Below, in pieces: positions 10,900-23,109 of a stretch of DNA of 57,620 bases. The DNA is from Gnetum montanum (Eukaryota; Streptophyta; Gnetopsida; Gnetales; Gnetaceae). The stretch is from contig MNCI01028426.1 in assembly GCA_015680685.1 (NCBI GenBank), positions 72,118 through 129,737 of the forward strand. The letters run 5' to 3'. The first letter of the stretch is position 1, and the number at the start of each line of letters is the position of its first letter. A model generated the notes under the pieces. That model saw only the letters and a program-made list of their open reading frames with translations, was not told the DNA's origin and ran no database searches. A program made the position numbers and the translations under genes.

Positions 10900-12660
10900 C
10901 ACCTCTTTAGTGAGAAGATATCTAAGGATGCCATTAAACCATATTACTTTTTCAAGCATTTGTTCATTTATTGCTCCAGTAAGAAGGAGTTCATCTAGAG
11001 ACTAATCACAGAGTGGGTTCTCCTCCTCTTTGTTATCCCATCTTAAGAAAGAAAGATGGTTAGCGACCACATTCTCAATTCCTTTTTGATCTACCATAGT
11101 GAGGTTGAATTCCTACAAGATCACAAACCACCATATGACATGAGTGCTCACCATCAACATATTCATAAGGAAGTGGATTGCACTATGGTCTATATGCACA
11201 AACACTTTGTAACCTAGCACATAATGTCTAAACTTTTCTAGCACGTACACCACTACCATTAATTACTTTTCTATGGTGGTGTAGTTTAACTATGCCCCCA
11301 CAATGCTGTGGCTTGCACAATAGATATAATATGGACATTTCTTATCATCCATTTGTGTGAGCATTGCTTCCAAAACATAGTTAGATGTGCGTGTCATGAT
11401 ATCAAATGGTTTTGACCAATCTGGTGCTCATAGGATTGGTGTTTCTATGAGTTTCTCCTTTAATTGTTGGAATGCATGTTTACATTCATTAGTCCAAATG
11501 AAAGGTGCATCCTTCTTTGTAAGTTTTACCAATGGCTTTGCAATCTTAGAAAAATTCTCAATAAATTGCCGATAGTAACCAATGTGTTGAAGGAAGGACC
11601 GAACATCTTTAATGATCTCTAGTTGATGTGTTATTCCTTGGATGACCCTTATCTTTTCTGGGTTTACCTCAATCCCTTCTTGCAAAATTCGGTGCCCTAG
11701 CACAATGCCTTCTTGGACCATGAGATGGCTCTTTTGCTAGTTGAGCCATAGGTTTGTCTTTACACATCTCTTCAGTATTTGCTCAAGTTGGTCCAAGGCT
11801 TACTAAAATGTAGCTTCATAGGTGGAAAAGTCATCCATGAAGACTTCAACACAATTACCGATTTGTTGTTGAAAGATACTAAGGACCGAGTGTTGAAATG
11901 TTGCAGGGGCATTACATAGGTCAAATGGCATCTTGCAATATGCAAAATTCCCCTTGGGACTTGTTAATGTTGTCTTAGCTTGGTCTTCTAGTGCAATTTG
12001 GATTTGGTTATAGTCATTATAACCATTCAAGAAACTATAATAACAATGCCTAGATACGGTATCTAACACTTGATCTACAAACAACAAAGGAAAGTGATCC
12101 TTAAATGTTGCCATATTTAATAGCCTAAATTTGATGCAAACTCACCATTTTCCATCCTTCTTTAGTACTACTACAAGTGGGCTAACCCACTCACTATTTG
12201 CAATTGGATAAATGAACCCTGCCTTGAGGAGTTACTCTATCTCCTTCTTGACAATTTGCTTTAATTTGGGGTTAAACCATCTCTGTGGCTACCTTCTAGG
12301 TTTCATGGCTAGGGAAGTGTATATGTGATGTTGGAAGATCCTTGGATGAATTCCTATCAACTCTGGATATGACCAAGCAAAGGCTATTGACCATTTAATT
12401 ACCACTTTCAACAACTTTTCTTTTTGTTCAGGAGCAAGTTTGGCATTAATGATGACTAGTTTACCATTCTTTAAAAATACATACTCCATACTAGCTGGTA
12501 AAGTTTTTAGTTCTAAGGGCTCTTGTTTGAAGTGATAAGGGATCTCTAACTTTCCACAATAGGTATCATCATCTTCATTAGAGAGTTGGAAATGAACTTG
12601 TTCAATGTTGTCCATGCCTTCAACATATGCACGTAGTACACTCTTAGTTGGCTCCATGCA
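10900..12660 (-). pseudogene. Element A reverse transcriptase and RNase H
   Basis: The reverse transcriptase and RNase H copy element RNA into cDNA. On the minus strand, 12657-12289 is the pre-RT linker (LKTLPASMEYVFLKNGKLVIINAK...), followed by RT with MATFKDHFPL, GYNDYNQIQI, MPFDLCNAPATFQ and the catalytic FMDDF (about 11826-11840). The thumb and connection part is at 11721-11428 (GHRILQEGIEV...QHIGYYRQFIENFSKIAKPL), and RNase H follows to about 10990. Normal family words are FLDGYSGYNQI and MPFGLCNAPATFQ, so missense changes (G to N/D) have accumulated. At least three frame changes and multiple stops are present. The two Asp of MDD remain. Confidence 0.9.
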
Positions 12661-13300
12661 TATTATGTTGCTATCTGAATCAACTATCGGCCCCTGGGTG
12701 CCCTCCTGCTTTGTAGCTACTACATATAAACATCATTAAATATTAATTTATTGTGCACATTAATTACATGCCTTAATATATGTGCTCTTGATGAACCAAA
12801 TCTTTTGCATGAAATTGCACTTGTTATTGTTGTATGCAATGCATGGAATATGCTTCTTCTCAATCTTTCCTAGCTCATTTTCCTTAGATATTTTGAGAGA
12901 TAGGTCCCCTATACCCATTTGTGCATTGACCGTGCTTAACCAAGCCATTTCCATAATGATGGGAAAGTCACTTTTTGCAATTGTCCACCTTGATTATTAG
13001 AAAATTAGTAGGATAGGACTAATTACAAACTGTGGTTACAATGTCCTCTACTAACCCCAAAGGGATAGTAATTTACTGATCTACTAATTCTAAATGGATG
13101 TTGCTCTTCTTAAGAGGTGGTAGGTTCTAGGCCTTGTACATATGATGGGAGATGAGGTTAACTTTAGAACTAGAGTCAAGAAGAGCTTTGCATGACTATT
13201 GTCCAACAATCTGTAGATAAATGAGTGGACTTCATGGATTGGATATTTTTGTAGGAAGGTTGCCAACCTTGAGCTAATAAAAAACAACATGGGTTAACAT
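12661..13300 (-). pseudogene. Element A aspartic protease region
   Basis: The retroviral-type aspartic protease processes the gag-pol precursor. Minus-strand residues ALLDSSS near 13180 correspond to the active-site motif, read as A-L-L-D-S-G-S-G in better relatives. The catalytic Asp is kept but the following Gly is changed. Downstream, MEMAWLSTVNAQMGIGDLSLKIS (12954-12880) matches the gag-pol linker of D and F (GREWLSTIDACLGI in D). The frame is broken. Confidence 0.75.
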
Positions 13301-15710
13301 TATAGTGCGAATCCTAGGTGGCACTTAGTTTGAAGGACACTCAAAGGTATTTGATGTAGAGGATGAGGGTGATAGAGATGCAAGGTGATCAACCAGAGTA
13401 GGTTGTGAGGGCTAGAGAGGACTACTGGGTAAGAAGAAAGGTCATTTCCTTGATCCATTATCTGGACCACTTGGTTGAAAAACTAGTTGTGAGTGTATAG
13501 CCCTTGTAGCATTTCATTGTTACAACTGTGGAGGAATCTTCCCTTGCATAGATGGAGTAGGAGATAATTGAGTTAAATGTGGAGGTGTAGGTGCGTATGG
13601 ATGTGGAGGATGGTAAAAATACAAATATGGATTTTTTCCTCGAGTAGATGGTGAATGTGTTCAGTGGTAATTTGGAGGGTAATAGTGATGTTGGAATGAT
13701 GCATGACTTGCCAAACTTTTAGGGGAGATGGGCTACTAAACATAGTACCTGTATGGATCTAGTTGCCTATAAGGGTAATATTTCCTTGGCAGTGGCATTC
13801 CCCATGATTATGGTTGATACGACTGTTGGTATTGTTTGTATGGTTGTGGAGGAGTTTCACTTGTGTAGTCACCTTGTTATTGCTGGTGGAACTATCTTGG
13901 ACTACCTTGAGGGTAAGGTAATCATTTTGGAGCTTGCCTACATGGTAGATGAGGATTCAATGCATAGACTCCGAACTTTTGTAAGTGTGACACTACAAGG
14001 TAACATCCCTTTGGATGTTCATATTGATAGATTTCACATTCAGTTTCATCATCAAAGTTAGACTCTACAACTTCCTCTACTATGGAAACTTTTCCCTTAC
14101 CTCTTTCGTAGGCATGTTCAACTTTTTTTTGTTGTCTATGATTATGATCACTATTTTGCTCTTTGGATTCTTTGGAAAACTTTAAAGTGGTTTGAAAATT
14201 TTCATCCAAAGAGTCCTGTAACTTGTCAACCTTGGTCAAAGTATCAAAAATAGATTTTTGGATTAGCAAGGTTTTTCTGTTCACCACTTCATCAAGTGGT
14301 GACTCCTCCTCATCACAAAATCATACCTCTCTTTTTCTAATGGAAGGGTCCCTATTATATTATTTAGCACTTTCCCTCTTTTGTAGCTCACCTTCTTCTT
14401 TTGCTACCTACTTAATTAACCTTTGGATTTGATGAGGTTTTATTTTAGACAATCTTTCTTGGGCATACACCCCAAGGGTTCTTCTTGTTTCTACTCTGAG
14501 CCCATCTAGGGAATTAATGTAGGAGTGAATAGTATTAGCCCATGGTAGCATCCAAGGGTTCATGTATTCCTTGTTTCTAGCCTTGGATTTGCCTTCTTAG
14601 ATTAGACACTCTAGAGTATGTTTGGTATTTGTCATTGAATAGTTCTAACATGGTACTCCATCTATGGATAGATTCTAGCTCTAAGGACCGGTACCAACTT
14701 TTAGCTTCCTTAATGAGTATCCTTGGGAAAGGCTTGAGTTTTTGCCATCCATTCTCTATGTTCTATAAGGCACAAGCATCTTGAAAAGCTTGTAGATGTG
14801 TCGATGGATCAAAATTGTATCCCCCTCAAATCTTGGGATATTGTTCATGTCTAGGTGCTTGATCTGACTATCCTTCATATGCTTGGTTGGGATTTTCACT
14901 ACCTCTGAAATAAAGGTTCATCATCATCATTGCGTTGATGGTGTCAATGATGGTTTTGGCCACCCCTTCAGTTTTGGTGGCTTTCATGGTCATTATTATT
15001 TCATTGATCACTTTCATCACGATTGTTTTGATGGCAAATTCCATGAGAACCGTTAGATGAAGAGGAATGTTTGGAATCAGATGAAGAGGATGAAGAGGAA
15101 GGTGAATCACCACCATCACTGCAGTGTCCACCATCACTCTTATGCTTATTATGATCACCATCCTTAGATCCCTTATTGCTGCAATGTTTACCAAAGTCCC
15201 TACCTTGGCTATTACTCTTTTCTGATCTTGGTTTATGAATAGTTGATTGTAGGGTTAGGCTCACACCCTCACCATCAATAATAGGGGGTGGAGAATCTTC
15301 ATGTTGAGAACCTTCTAAAGGAGGATTGTCATTTACTCGGGATCTAGTAGGAACAAGGGGTTACTATAATTTTTTCCCTTTATAACTTCATGGAATTTTT
15401 CCTGATGTTTATCTCTTTTACGTTGTGTCTCAGTGGGATAGTAGTTTCAAGTGTCGTATCCACCCACAACATACTCCTCATGAGGATCTACTATGCCCAA
15501 ATTCTTAGGGGTTTTAAATAGCATTCTGGGCACAGATCTATTAGGGGGTGAGACAAAATTGCCCTCCATATCACACCATTACATTTGTTCATCCTGGTGT
15601 AGGATGAAGGTGAAATTTGGCACAAGCTCATCTAGATGAGTGTATACCACCTTACATTCTTATGGGATTGATGGTTTAGTGTCTTCTGGCTTGCGAGAAG
15701 AAGAAGACAT
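13301..15710 (-). pseudogene. Element A gag
   Basis: Gag forms the virus-like particle. The probable start is the ATG at 15710 (MSSSSRKP; the same Ser-rich start is seen in D and F). An Asp/Ser/His-rich, low-complexity region follows (15264-15001; SSSSSSSDSKHSSSSNG). Next comes the capsid-like part, matching MNNIP...G...LQAFHDACAL / W...LFP of D (about 14860-14400), then VNRKTLLIQKSIFDTLTKVDKL (14287 onward) and a conserved CEIYQYEHPKGCYLV...GVYALNPHL segment (14060-13930). The Pro/Tyr-rich tail continues to about 13400. I see no CCHC zinc knuckle. Stops and at least two frame changes are present. Confidence 0.8.
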
Positions 15711-15846
15711 TTTGTAAAACAAAATGAAATTGTCAGTGTGCTTTTATAATTTTTATGTATAGTGGAAATGATATTGACCTTTAGGTTCATACAATGATAT
15801 AATGGTATTCACTTAGACCTAAATATTGCATGTTCCACAAACAAAG

Positions 15847-15864
15847 TCCTTAGCAATGATGCCA
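15847..15864 (-). other. Element A primer-binding site (tRNA-Asp-like)
   Basis: One base inside the 5' LTR end, the minus strand reads TGGCATCATTGCTAAGGA. It aligns with the tRNA-Asp primer site of plant OTA elements (TGGCGCCGTTGCCGGGGA) with several mismatches, as expected of a decayed site. The equivalents in D and C match better. Confidence 0.65.
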
Positions 15865-15865
15865 A

Positions 15866-16684
15866 TGATGAGCGATGAGGTACCCTACGCCCAACCATAC
15901 GAATCACAAAGCATTCACACATGATCCAGTCAAATTCCATGGACTTCGTCATTTCTAGTGCACTAGCCCTTTAGGAAGTGAATCTAGCCTTAAGGTCAAT
16001 CGTTGTCTTCCCAGTTACACTTGTGATGTTCGTTGGTATAGTTAAGTGTAATTAAGGCATTTGATTTGTGTCATTTTTATATTTTATAGTTGAGTGCTTG
16101 AAATGTAGATAAAAAGGGATTCAATTAACTAATTAACTAATAATTTAACTAATCCTAACATAAGTATCTGTTCCCACTTTTCGTACATGTCTTAATCCCA
16201 CCTATCCATTGTTGGGCAACAAAGTGCTACGCTACTAGATGTACCAAGCAATAACNTTGGCTTAATTACTTATCTGACATAGTAACTAGAAAATAATTAA
16301 TAATTAATTGAAAACATTTAATAAACAATTAGAAATAATAAACGCATAAATAAAATATCTGATCTATCCAAAGTGTTGCAAGGTTTATCAAAAAGCTCGT
16401 CTTTATTGCCACACACACTGTTGTGCTCATGTACAAAAATGCTTGAATAAAGATCCGTAAACTTAATGACTTTTGCTGCGGGCACTCAGGGGAAAAAATT
16501 CTAACTTTCGAATGGAAAAAATGCAAAAGCTTCACTACTACTGAAATATAGATTGCCATAATGCAGCTAGTAGGTGCATATTTATCGGTGACAGGCAGAC
16601 ACTATGTTGATGGGGCCTCATTGACGTAGGGAAAGATATGTTGATGACGCCTCGTTGACGCAACCAACCAATGACGACTCATCA
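15866..16684 (-). repeat. Element A 5' LTR
   Basis: 819 bases as assembled, with one N at 16255 marking a collapsed gap. Minus-strand ends are TGATGAGTC...TCATCA, nearly inverted copies of each other. The U3 side (16684 down to about 16590) carries GCGTCAACGAGGC / GGCCCCATCAAC words, the U3 signature shared with F and G. The CTCCA target duplication follows. Confidence 0.85.
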
Positions 16685-16689
16685 CTCCA

Positions 16690-17320
16690 TAAAAATCTCA
16701 TTCATGATTCTTAATGTTAATCTCTTTAAAATTATTATAATAAAAAAATTTAATATATGCATGGTGGATATATACATATAGTGGTGACATTACCACTAAA
16801 ATTGCTACAATTTTTGTTTAATGATTTTGATATTTTGGAGTTATTGAAACTTGGGAAGATGATTATTATGAAAATTTTAATTTGAATTGTCAGATTGGAA
16901 ATTGTCATAATCAATGAAAACCAACATAACCTAATACAAAGACTAAGCTAGGTAATTCATGGCCACCAAATGGTCTAGAAAAACTAACCTTTTGGATAAC
17001 CTCCATTAAATCAAAGGGAGACTTGGGTATCGAAGGATGAATCTAGCAATCTAAGCTAGAATTTTTGCAAATGTCAACAGGTATTAAGAAAAAAGGTAAT
17101 GTACGTGAAATAGCTAGTAGAAAATGTGTATAAAGAGGAAAAATGCAACATAATGTAGATGCATAGTTGGTAGCAAAAAAACACTTGAAAGTAGTGCAAA
17201 AAGAAAGCAAATCTATCAACTAATGCACGCAAATCATGAAGGAAAATGCAAGAAAAAAATCTGAAGTGAAATTTTTGCAAAACCAAAGACAAAAGATCTA
17301 GAAATGGAAAAACCTAGATT
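16690..17320. other. Unassigned AT-rich DNA
   Basis: Right-hand host flank of element A. I see no recognisable gene, LTR end or RNA. Short open frames here have no supporting motif. Confidence 0.4.
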
Positions 17321-17324
17321 ATAG

Positions 17325-17660
17325 CAGGAAATGGGAACCTATAGAGATATGTTTCAAGGCATGTACCAGAGATTAGAGGTGTTTGACGAGAAGCTCTATT
17401 ACCATGTTCTTACTTCGATGAGTGCATTGATACAGATTTGACATGAACAATAGCAAATTTAGCAATTAACAATTACAAAGGGGAGATCAAATCAGTATGT
17501 TAATCTAATTGTAGCACATCTTCAAGTGTTAGGAAGACAACATGAAGGGGATAGCAAGAAAAGAGAAAAAGTAGAAAGAGAGCTAACGTTGCTTAATAGA
17601 TCTCTCAGAAGTAAAGTGCTAGTTAACATAATGTAAGAGCCAAACTCAAAAAGCTAACCT
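17325..17660 (+). pseudogene. Short degenerate ORF, unknown, charged and possibly coiled-coil
   Basis: The plus strand reads MGTYRDMFQGMYQRLEVFDEKLYYHVL and, after stop codons, NLIVAHLQVLGRQHEGDSKKREKVERELTLLNRSL. The composition is Glu/Lys/Gln/Leu-rich with heptad-like spacing. No family is recognised. It lies between element A's flank and a degenerate repeat array and may be a remnant of an unrelated mobile element. Confidence 0.3.
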
Positions 17661-17804
17661 CTTAATGTTTAGGGGTGTCTTCCTATATATTGGCCAAAAA
17701 TGCCTCGTAAACTATGTAGGAATGACGTAGTGGGATCCACAGAATCTTCCAAGAGCTTCTAAATGGTTTTGGATAGGAGAAATGGTGTAGAGATCAAAGT
17801 TTAA

Positions 17805-18145
17805 CATTGGACATAAAAAATTTGATGCAAGACATCAAAATATGGAGACAAAAGTTGATGTCAAACATAAAAAATAAGACTAACATTATACATTAAAAAA
17901 TTAATGCAAGACATCAAAACTAATTTAATGTAAGACATTAGAAGCTGAGGATGAAAGCTAACATTGGATGTCAAAAATGAGATTGATGTCAGACATTCAA
18001 AATTTTATGCAAGATGTCAATACTAATTTGACACAAGATGTAAAAATTTGAGGATAGAATCAATGCTAAAATTGATGTTGAATGTTGAAACTAAAAATGA
18101 ATTTCACATGATGCTATAGATGATACTAGATGTCAAAGCTAAACC
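17805..18145. repeat. Degenerate GATGTCAAA / GACATCAAA repeat array
   Basis: The words GACATCAAAA, GATGTCAAAC, GATGTCAGACAT and TTGATGCAAGACATC recur every 20-40 bases for about 340 bases. GATGTC and GACATC are reverse complements, so many short inverted repeats are formed. No coding frame survives. The array stops shortly before the 5' LTR of element E. Confidence 0.55.
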
Positions 18146-18340
18146 ACCAAAGATGGTTTGAGTGCTGACAAGCCATAGAATGTACCCAAGTCTTTAACTT
18201 AAGCTGAAAAAGCCAAAGTGGGAACAACATGAATAATTTTATTAAAATAAAAGACAAGTGTTAAATCTAATAAATTAGAAAGATGATAAGCATGATTATT
18301 AATGAAACTAGATATGTTGAGTAGTTGAGTCAAGGGGATA

Positions 18341-19318
18341 TGATAAAGCATCATTTTATCAAGTGTATCAGTCAGCTGGGATATTGTAGATGCTACGTCA
18401 CATTTGCATTGTAGCATCCCTATCATTACATCTCAGTTGGATGCTAAATCGTAGATGCTATATTGCATCTACTACATTGTAGATGCTATATTGCATCAAT
18501 TATAACTTAGCCACATTGACACATCCTGGTTAATGCAACCAAATGCATTAACACATTCTTGTCAACACAATGCTTGTATTTACTTATAAATATGTGAGCA
18601 TCCATAATGTATTTGGCATAATTTTTTCAATAATGTAGGTGAACTCTTGAAGTTTATTTTTGTAATCTTAGCAAAGAGTCAATGAGTGCCACTAGTATGG
18701 ATTTGAGTCAATTGCAAGTTATGTTATTCAAGTGGCATTATACTTGGACACACTCTAGGAACAACAATAAGATCGAGATTTATTCATATTCATTACAACA
18801 CTCTGAATTAAAATAGATTTTATTTTCAATGCAATTTACTTTCCATGTACTTAGTTAACAATTACATTTTCATGCATATTAATTAATTGATAGAATGAGC
18901 ATGTCCAATTTCAAGCATAAATATGTATCCTCTTGGTAATCCCAATAGCGTTATTACTTGGTTCACCTAGTAGCATAACACTTGGTAATTCCACTAGTGG
19001 GTATGTGAGTTCAGGACATGTACGACAAGCTGGGAACAAATACTCATTATTCTTAGGATAGTTTTAGATTTAATTTTATTATTAATTAGATTAAATAATT
19101 AATTTTTATGTTATTATTTAGTTAGTTTAAGGCCACAACAACATCAATAATCATGTCTCATTTTGGACTAAACCATATGTGATAAGGCTACCACTAGTCT
19201 AAGTAAGAAGATAACAATCTAGATACCACACTAGTTCCATCTATGAAAATTGAATAGATTGCATATGAATACTTATGATTTTGTATGGTTAGGCATAGGG
19301 GATACCTGCTGCTCATCA
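18341..19318 (+). repeat. Element E 5' LTR
   Basis: The end is secure: ...GCTCATCA at 19318, then one base and a primer site. The start at 18341 (TGATAAAGCATCA) is chosen because it resembles the C LTR start (TGATGAAGCATCA) and gives 978 bases against 979 for C. A TATA box (TATAAATA) is at 18585-18592. U3 carries GTAGATGCTATATTGCATC repeats. R/U5 matches the LTRs of C, including CTTGGTAAT(C/T)CCA words. The candidate target duplication is GGATA (18336-18340); the partner lies outside the window. Confidence 0.75.
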
Positions 19319-19319
19319 T

Positions 19320-19337
19320 TGGTGCCATTAATAGGAA
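19320..19337 (+). other. Element E primer-binding site
   Basis: TGGTGCCATTAATAGGAA follows the LTR end by one base, a decayed tRNA-Asp-type site like those of C, D and F. Confidence 0.6.
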
Positions 19338-19580
19338 TGGTGCTAGTGATCTAGATTAGTTATATTATAAATGATCATTGTTAAAGCATTAACAATTTAC
19401 CTTTTCAAAAATATTACTATTTTAAGTCACACACATTATTAACTAAAAACATGTCTCCTTCACTTAGGGCCAATAATCCATCACATGATGAGACCATTAG
19501 TAGAAGAAATGATAGGATCTATATTGAAGAGAATTGAAGTGAACTACTATAATTAGGGGCCTCATATGCTCATTTAGACA

Positions 19581-19585
19581 CTTAT
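19581..19585. repeat. Target-site duplication of element C (left)
   Basis: CTTAT directly before the left LTR of element C; the identical copy is at 26443-26447. Confidence 0.9.
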
Positions 19586-20501
19586 TGATAAGCAAAAAGG
19601 TACCCCCTATGCACAACCATAAGAATCACAAGCATTTATGCACAATTTGGTTGAATTCCGTGGATGGGACTAGTTGTGGAATTTAGATCATTATGCCTTG
19701 ATCACAATTTGCTATCTTTCCACTTGGACTAGTGGTAGCTTTATCACGTATGGTTTACTTCAAAGTGAGACATGATTTTTGATGTTGTTTCAGCCTTATG
19801 CTACTCCTAATGATAATAAAGAAATCAATTATTTAAATTAATTAATAATAGAAAGTAAAGTCTAAACTAGCCTATGGGTGATGAGTGTCCATTCCCAGCT
19901 TATTGGACACATCTTGAAAAAATGTATCCACTACTGGGATTACTAAGTGCTATGCTACTAGGTGAACTAAGAAATAACACTACTGGGATTACCAAGCGAA
20001 TACGTGTTTATGCTCAAAACTGGTCATGCTCATTCCACCAATTCATTAATATGCATGGAAATGTAAATACATGAAATTACTGCAATGAATAAGAATCAAT
20101 CTCGATCTTATTGCCATTCATGAAATGTGTTCAAGTATATTGCCACTCGAATAAGATGCCATACAACTAACTCAGATCCACACTGCAAGCACTCACTAAC
20201 TATTTTTTAAGACTACGGAATAAAACTACAAGAGTTTGGCTACTCTATTGACAAAAAGACTCATTTCTAAACCATGCACCCAAGTGCTATATTTATAGGC
20301 CATCACACATCCTACAATATTGAATATCTGACATCACATCTTGGCCCTCGATATCCGATAACCAATATTGGAGCTAACAAAAATCAACTTTTTATTCAAA
20401 TAAATGCGACAGCATGCATCAAGGTATCTATATCAAGGCATCTATGTTGAGGCATTTACCTCGACATGGCTTCGTCAATGTAGCCAGCCAATGCTTCATC
20501 A
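19586..20501 (-). repeat. Element C 3' LTR
   Basis: 916 bases; on the minus strand it starts TGATGAAGCATTGG and ends CTTATCA (TGATAAG on plus). The TATA box is the complement of 20290-20297. It matches the 5' LTR at 25464-26442 apart from a deletion of about 60 bases near 20070. The U3 contains GATATC/GATAACC-type repeats. Confidence 0.9.
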
Positions 20502-22740
20502 GACCCCCATGACTGGGTAAAAACTTATCCTCAAGTTAATAGAATAGGACCAAGCTTTCTTTACAAAATATTAGGAAGGTATAGGATTATGGACTAACTT
20601 TAACTACTGACTAACTCTAAGTGCTACATTACAAAATTTTATTTGAGTGGATGCACCCAAAATGACATAAAGTAACAAAAAGACTAGACAAACATTGAAG
20701 ATTACAAAATTTACAGAGGTCTTCAAAAATCTGCTGAAGATGATTCTTCTTGTTGCCACTAGCAGTGGTAGACTTCCAACCTTGATTGTTATGTTGATGT
20801 CTCTCTGGTTATGCAAAACATTCTTGAAGGATGGAATGAAATTTCTTTTCATCGTCCCATGGATCTAGCAAACATGCAAAGTTTGAGCTGCTATCTTGAA
20901 TGTGCTAAAATTTGTCCATGAGCATATCCTTTGTTGTCCCCCTCTTGGCTGCTTTTTCATGCCTGTTAAAAGACCTTATTTCTTAGACATTTTTTTTAGC
21001 ATCACTTGCAGTCCCCAAAGGATAAACATTAGTTTTGGTAAAATTTTCCTTAATAATCAACCCTTTTCAGATCCCTTAGTTTTTGTTTAAGCATAAGGTG
21101 ATGACAATATACTATGCCCAAGGCTATGAGTTAACTAAAATTATCAAGTTGTTCAAATTATTTTGATCAATTACTATTAGTTACCAAGATGTTCAAAAAT
21201 AGGATGTTGGAAAAATTTCAAAGCATGCATCCCTAGCCCCCATGACTAATAAGCGTAACTTCGGAAGCACACAAGTTTTGAACAATTAAAACCAAGGGTC
21301 TAATTTAGAAGATGGTCAAGAAATATTGAACTTGAAGGATATTTTAATAAAAGAGTATGAAAAACTAAAAAATTAATTGAAAGGGATGAAAAGTAGTCCC
21401 AAAATTATGCATAAATTTAGAGAAACTATCATTGATGTTTTGGAAAATGTGAAGGTTAGTTCAAAGCCATGATCAACAAAAGTTATGTAAGTGGATCCTT
21501 CCCAAAATAGGCTCCTGCCATAATGCCCTTGCATAACCACTTCTAAAGACCATGTCTTTATTCCAACAACACACAACTGCTATGGTTGGGATGTCACACT
21601 ATACTACACAAAACCAAAAGGCTCATAATCACATGTAGTAGTGAGGTGAATAATGGGATGAGAAGGGATTGTAGAGATCGAGATGTAAGGTACTTGACCA
21701 TGTACACAATAGGTTCTTGTGAAAAATGTGATTAAAATTATCAACATACCTATCTAGCCAAGTTCAAACCAAGTCCATACCATGAACAATGACCTGTTCC
21801 TTCCTATCAACCACCATGAGTCCATAACTACCCCAAAGAACAATCATCACTCTAAAAAGAGAAGAAAAGAAAGGAAGAAAGGAAGGGCCTTAGTTATAGA
21901 GGTTTCCTTCAGGCATGGGTAACATGTCTTTCTAGCCCCATAACCAATGCTTGTAGCCCATTGTTGTGTATAAGGAGTGTGATTTGAATATTCATTTTGT
22001 TTTTTTCTTTTTCTTCTCTTTTTTTGTTTTTTTTTTTCTTTTTTTTCTGAATTTTATATATTTTTTGAAATGGGAACTACACCATGTAAAGACATAGCTT
22101 TCTATTTATTGGTTGATGAAGGAGTGATGATATGTTCCTTAAGGAGTCATAAACCACATGAAGGAAGTCAAGAAGAGAACCTAACAAGTCCCATTGAGGT
22201 CACACCCTTTGCCATTCCCACTTGGTCATTTTCTCTTTCTTTAAGGTACAATGATCATTCATTAATTTTTAGTTTATTTCCATGAAAAGGACTTTTTATT
22301 CACAACACTGGAGGGATGGATGAGGTGGTCTCACTGCTTTACACAATTACTTACCCAATCAACTTGATAGCATATCACAAAAACCGAACACATAGCATTG
22401 ACTTATGCATCATGACTTGGCAATATTATTAACAAAAACATGAAATACATTCATAAAACATAAAGGGAACAACTCAAGAAAAGAGAAAAATATAAAGAAA
22501 AGAAAAATATTAAGATATTGAAAACATATGAAGAATCAAAAAATTTTGGAAGAAGTAGAAAAATGATAAAAAATTATAAAACAACAAAAAAAGGTGAAAA
22601 AAACTTATTATTTTTTGAACTAGGATGGAGAATCTCCCCCACAACTAATCTTATGGCCTCACATTCGGGAGATGGACTACACAATCCTCTGGTTATACAC
22701 CATTGGTTTTCCATCTATCACCATTACTAATTTAATTAAT
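20502..22740 (-). other. Element C 3' noncoding region with polypurine tract
   Basis: Directly inside the 3' LTR, the plus strand has CCCCCATGACT (20504-20514). Its complement is the purine-rich primer for plus-strand cDNA synthesis. The same 11 bases recur at 21237-21247. Conserved blocks shared with A and D follow: GTGGATCCTTCCC (21486), GGGAACTACACCATG (22071) and GAAGTCACACCCTTT-like (22197). A T-rich run lies at 21990-22060. No ORF is credible. Confidence 0.7.
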
Positions 22741-23096
22741 CATGTGGTGGCACATCTAACATTGGTGATAGTTTTATTTGGATCATTCAAAGACATATCT
22801 TCATCTAGACTTAAATGTATTTCTATTTTGGGGGGACGAGATGTGTTTGCTTCTTCTTCTTGATTTTCTATTTTAATTCCTAAGTCTCTGTGTTTAATAT
22901 CCTTTTTTAGTGTATAATAAAAGTGTAATATATCTATGTCTAAGTCCTCTATTTGGTTCATTTTCTTAAGTCTAGAACTAATAAGAGGATAAATTACCTC
23001 CATGCATCTTTGAAACAATTTTCTATTCTCATTTTCAAGCCACTGGGTGTCTTCTGGTTTAGTGGCTACTATGTAGATTGGTTTTTGCTCACACAC
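22741..23096 (-). pseudogene. Element C pre-RT linker remnant
   Basis: A 118-residue minus-strand frame including IVATKPEDTQWLENENRKLFQRCMEVI corresponds to the segment between protease and RT in D (VATRQESTQWL...CMELTEG). It ends at the deletion that removed RT to integrase. No catalytic motif is present. Confidence 0.7.
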
Positions 23097-23109
23097 TTGT
23101 TCCTTAGCT

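Larger units (their letters stand above)
4480..16684 (-). mobile_element. Element A: degenerate Ty3/gypsy LTR retrotransposon
   Basis: A full-span LTR retrotransposon on the minus strand. The order from high to low coordinates is 5' LTR, primer site, gag, protease, RT, RNase H, integrase (partly in an N gap), long 3' noncoding region, foreign ORF, and a truncated 3' LTR. Ends are exact because CTCCA flanks both sides. RT words such as FMDDF and LCNAPATFQ, and the NYNQI-type context, place it in the plant OTA (Athila/Tat-type) branch. Its 5' LTR belongs to the same subfamily as the LTRs of elements F and G near the right edge. Every domain carries stops or shifts, so it is inactive. Confidence 0.9.
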
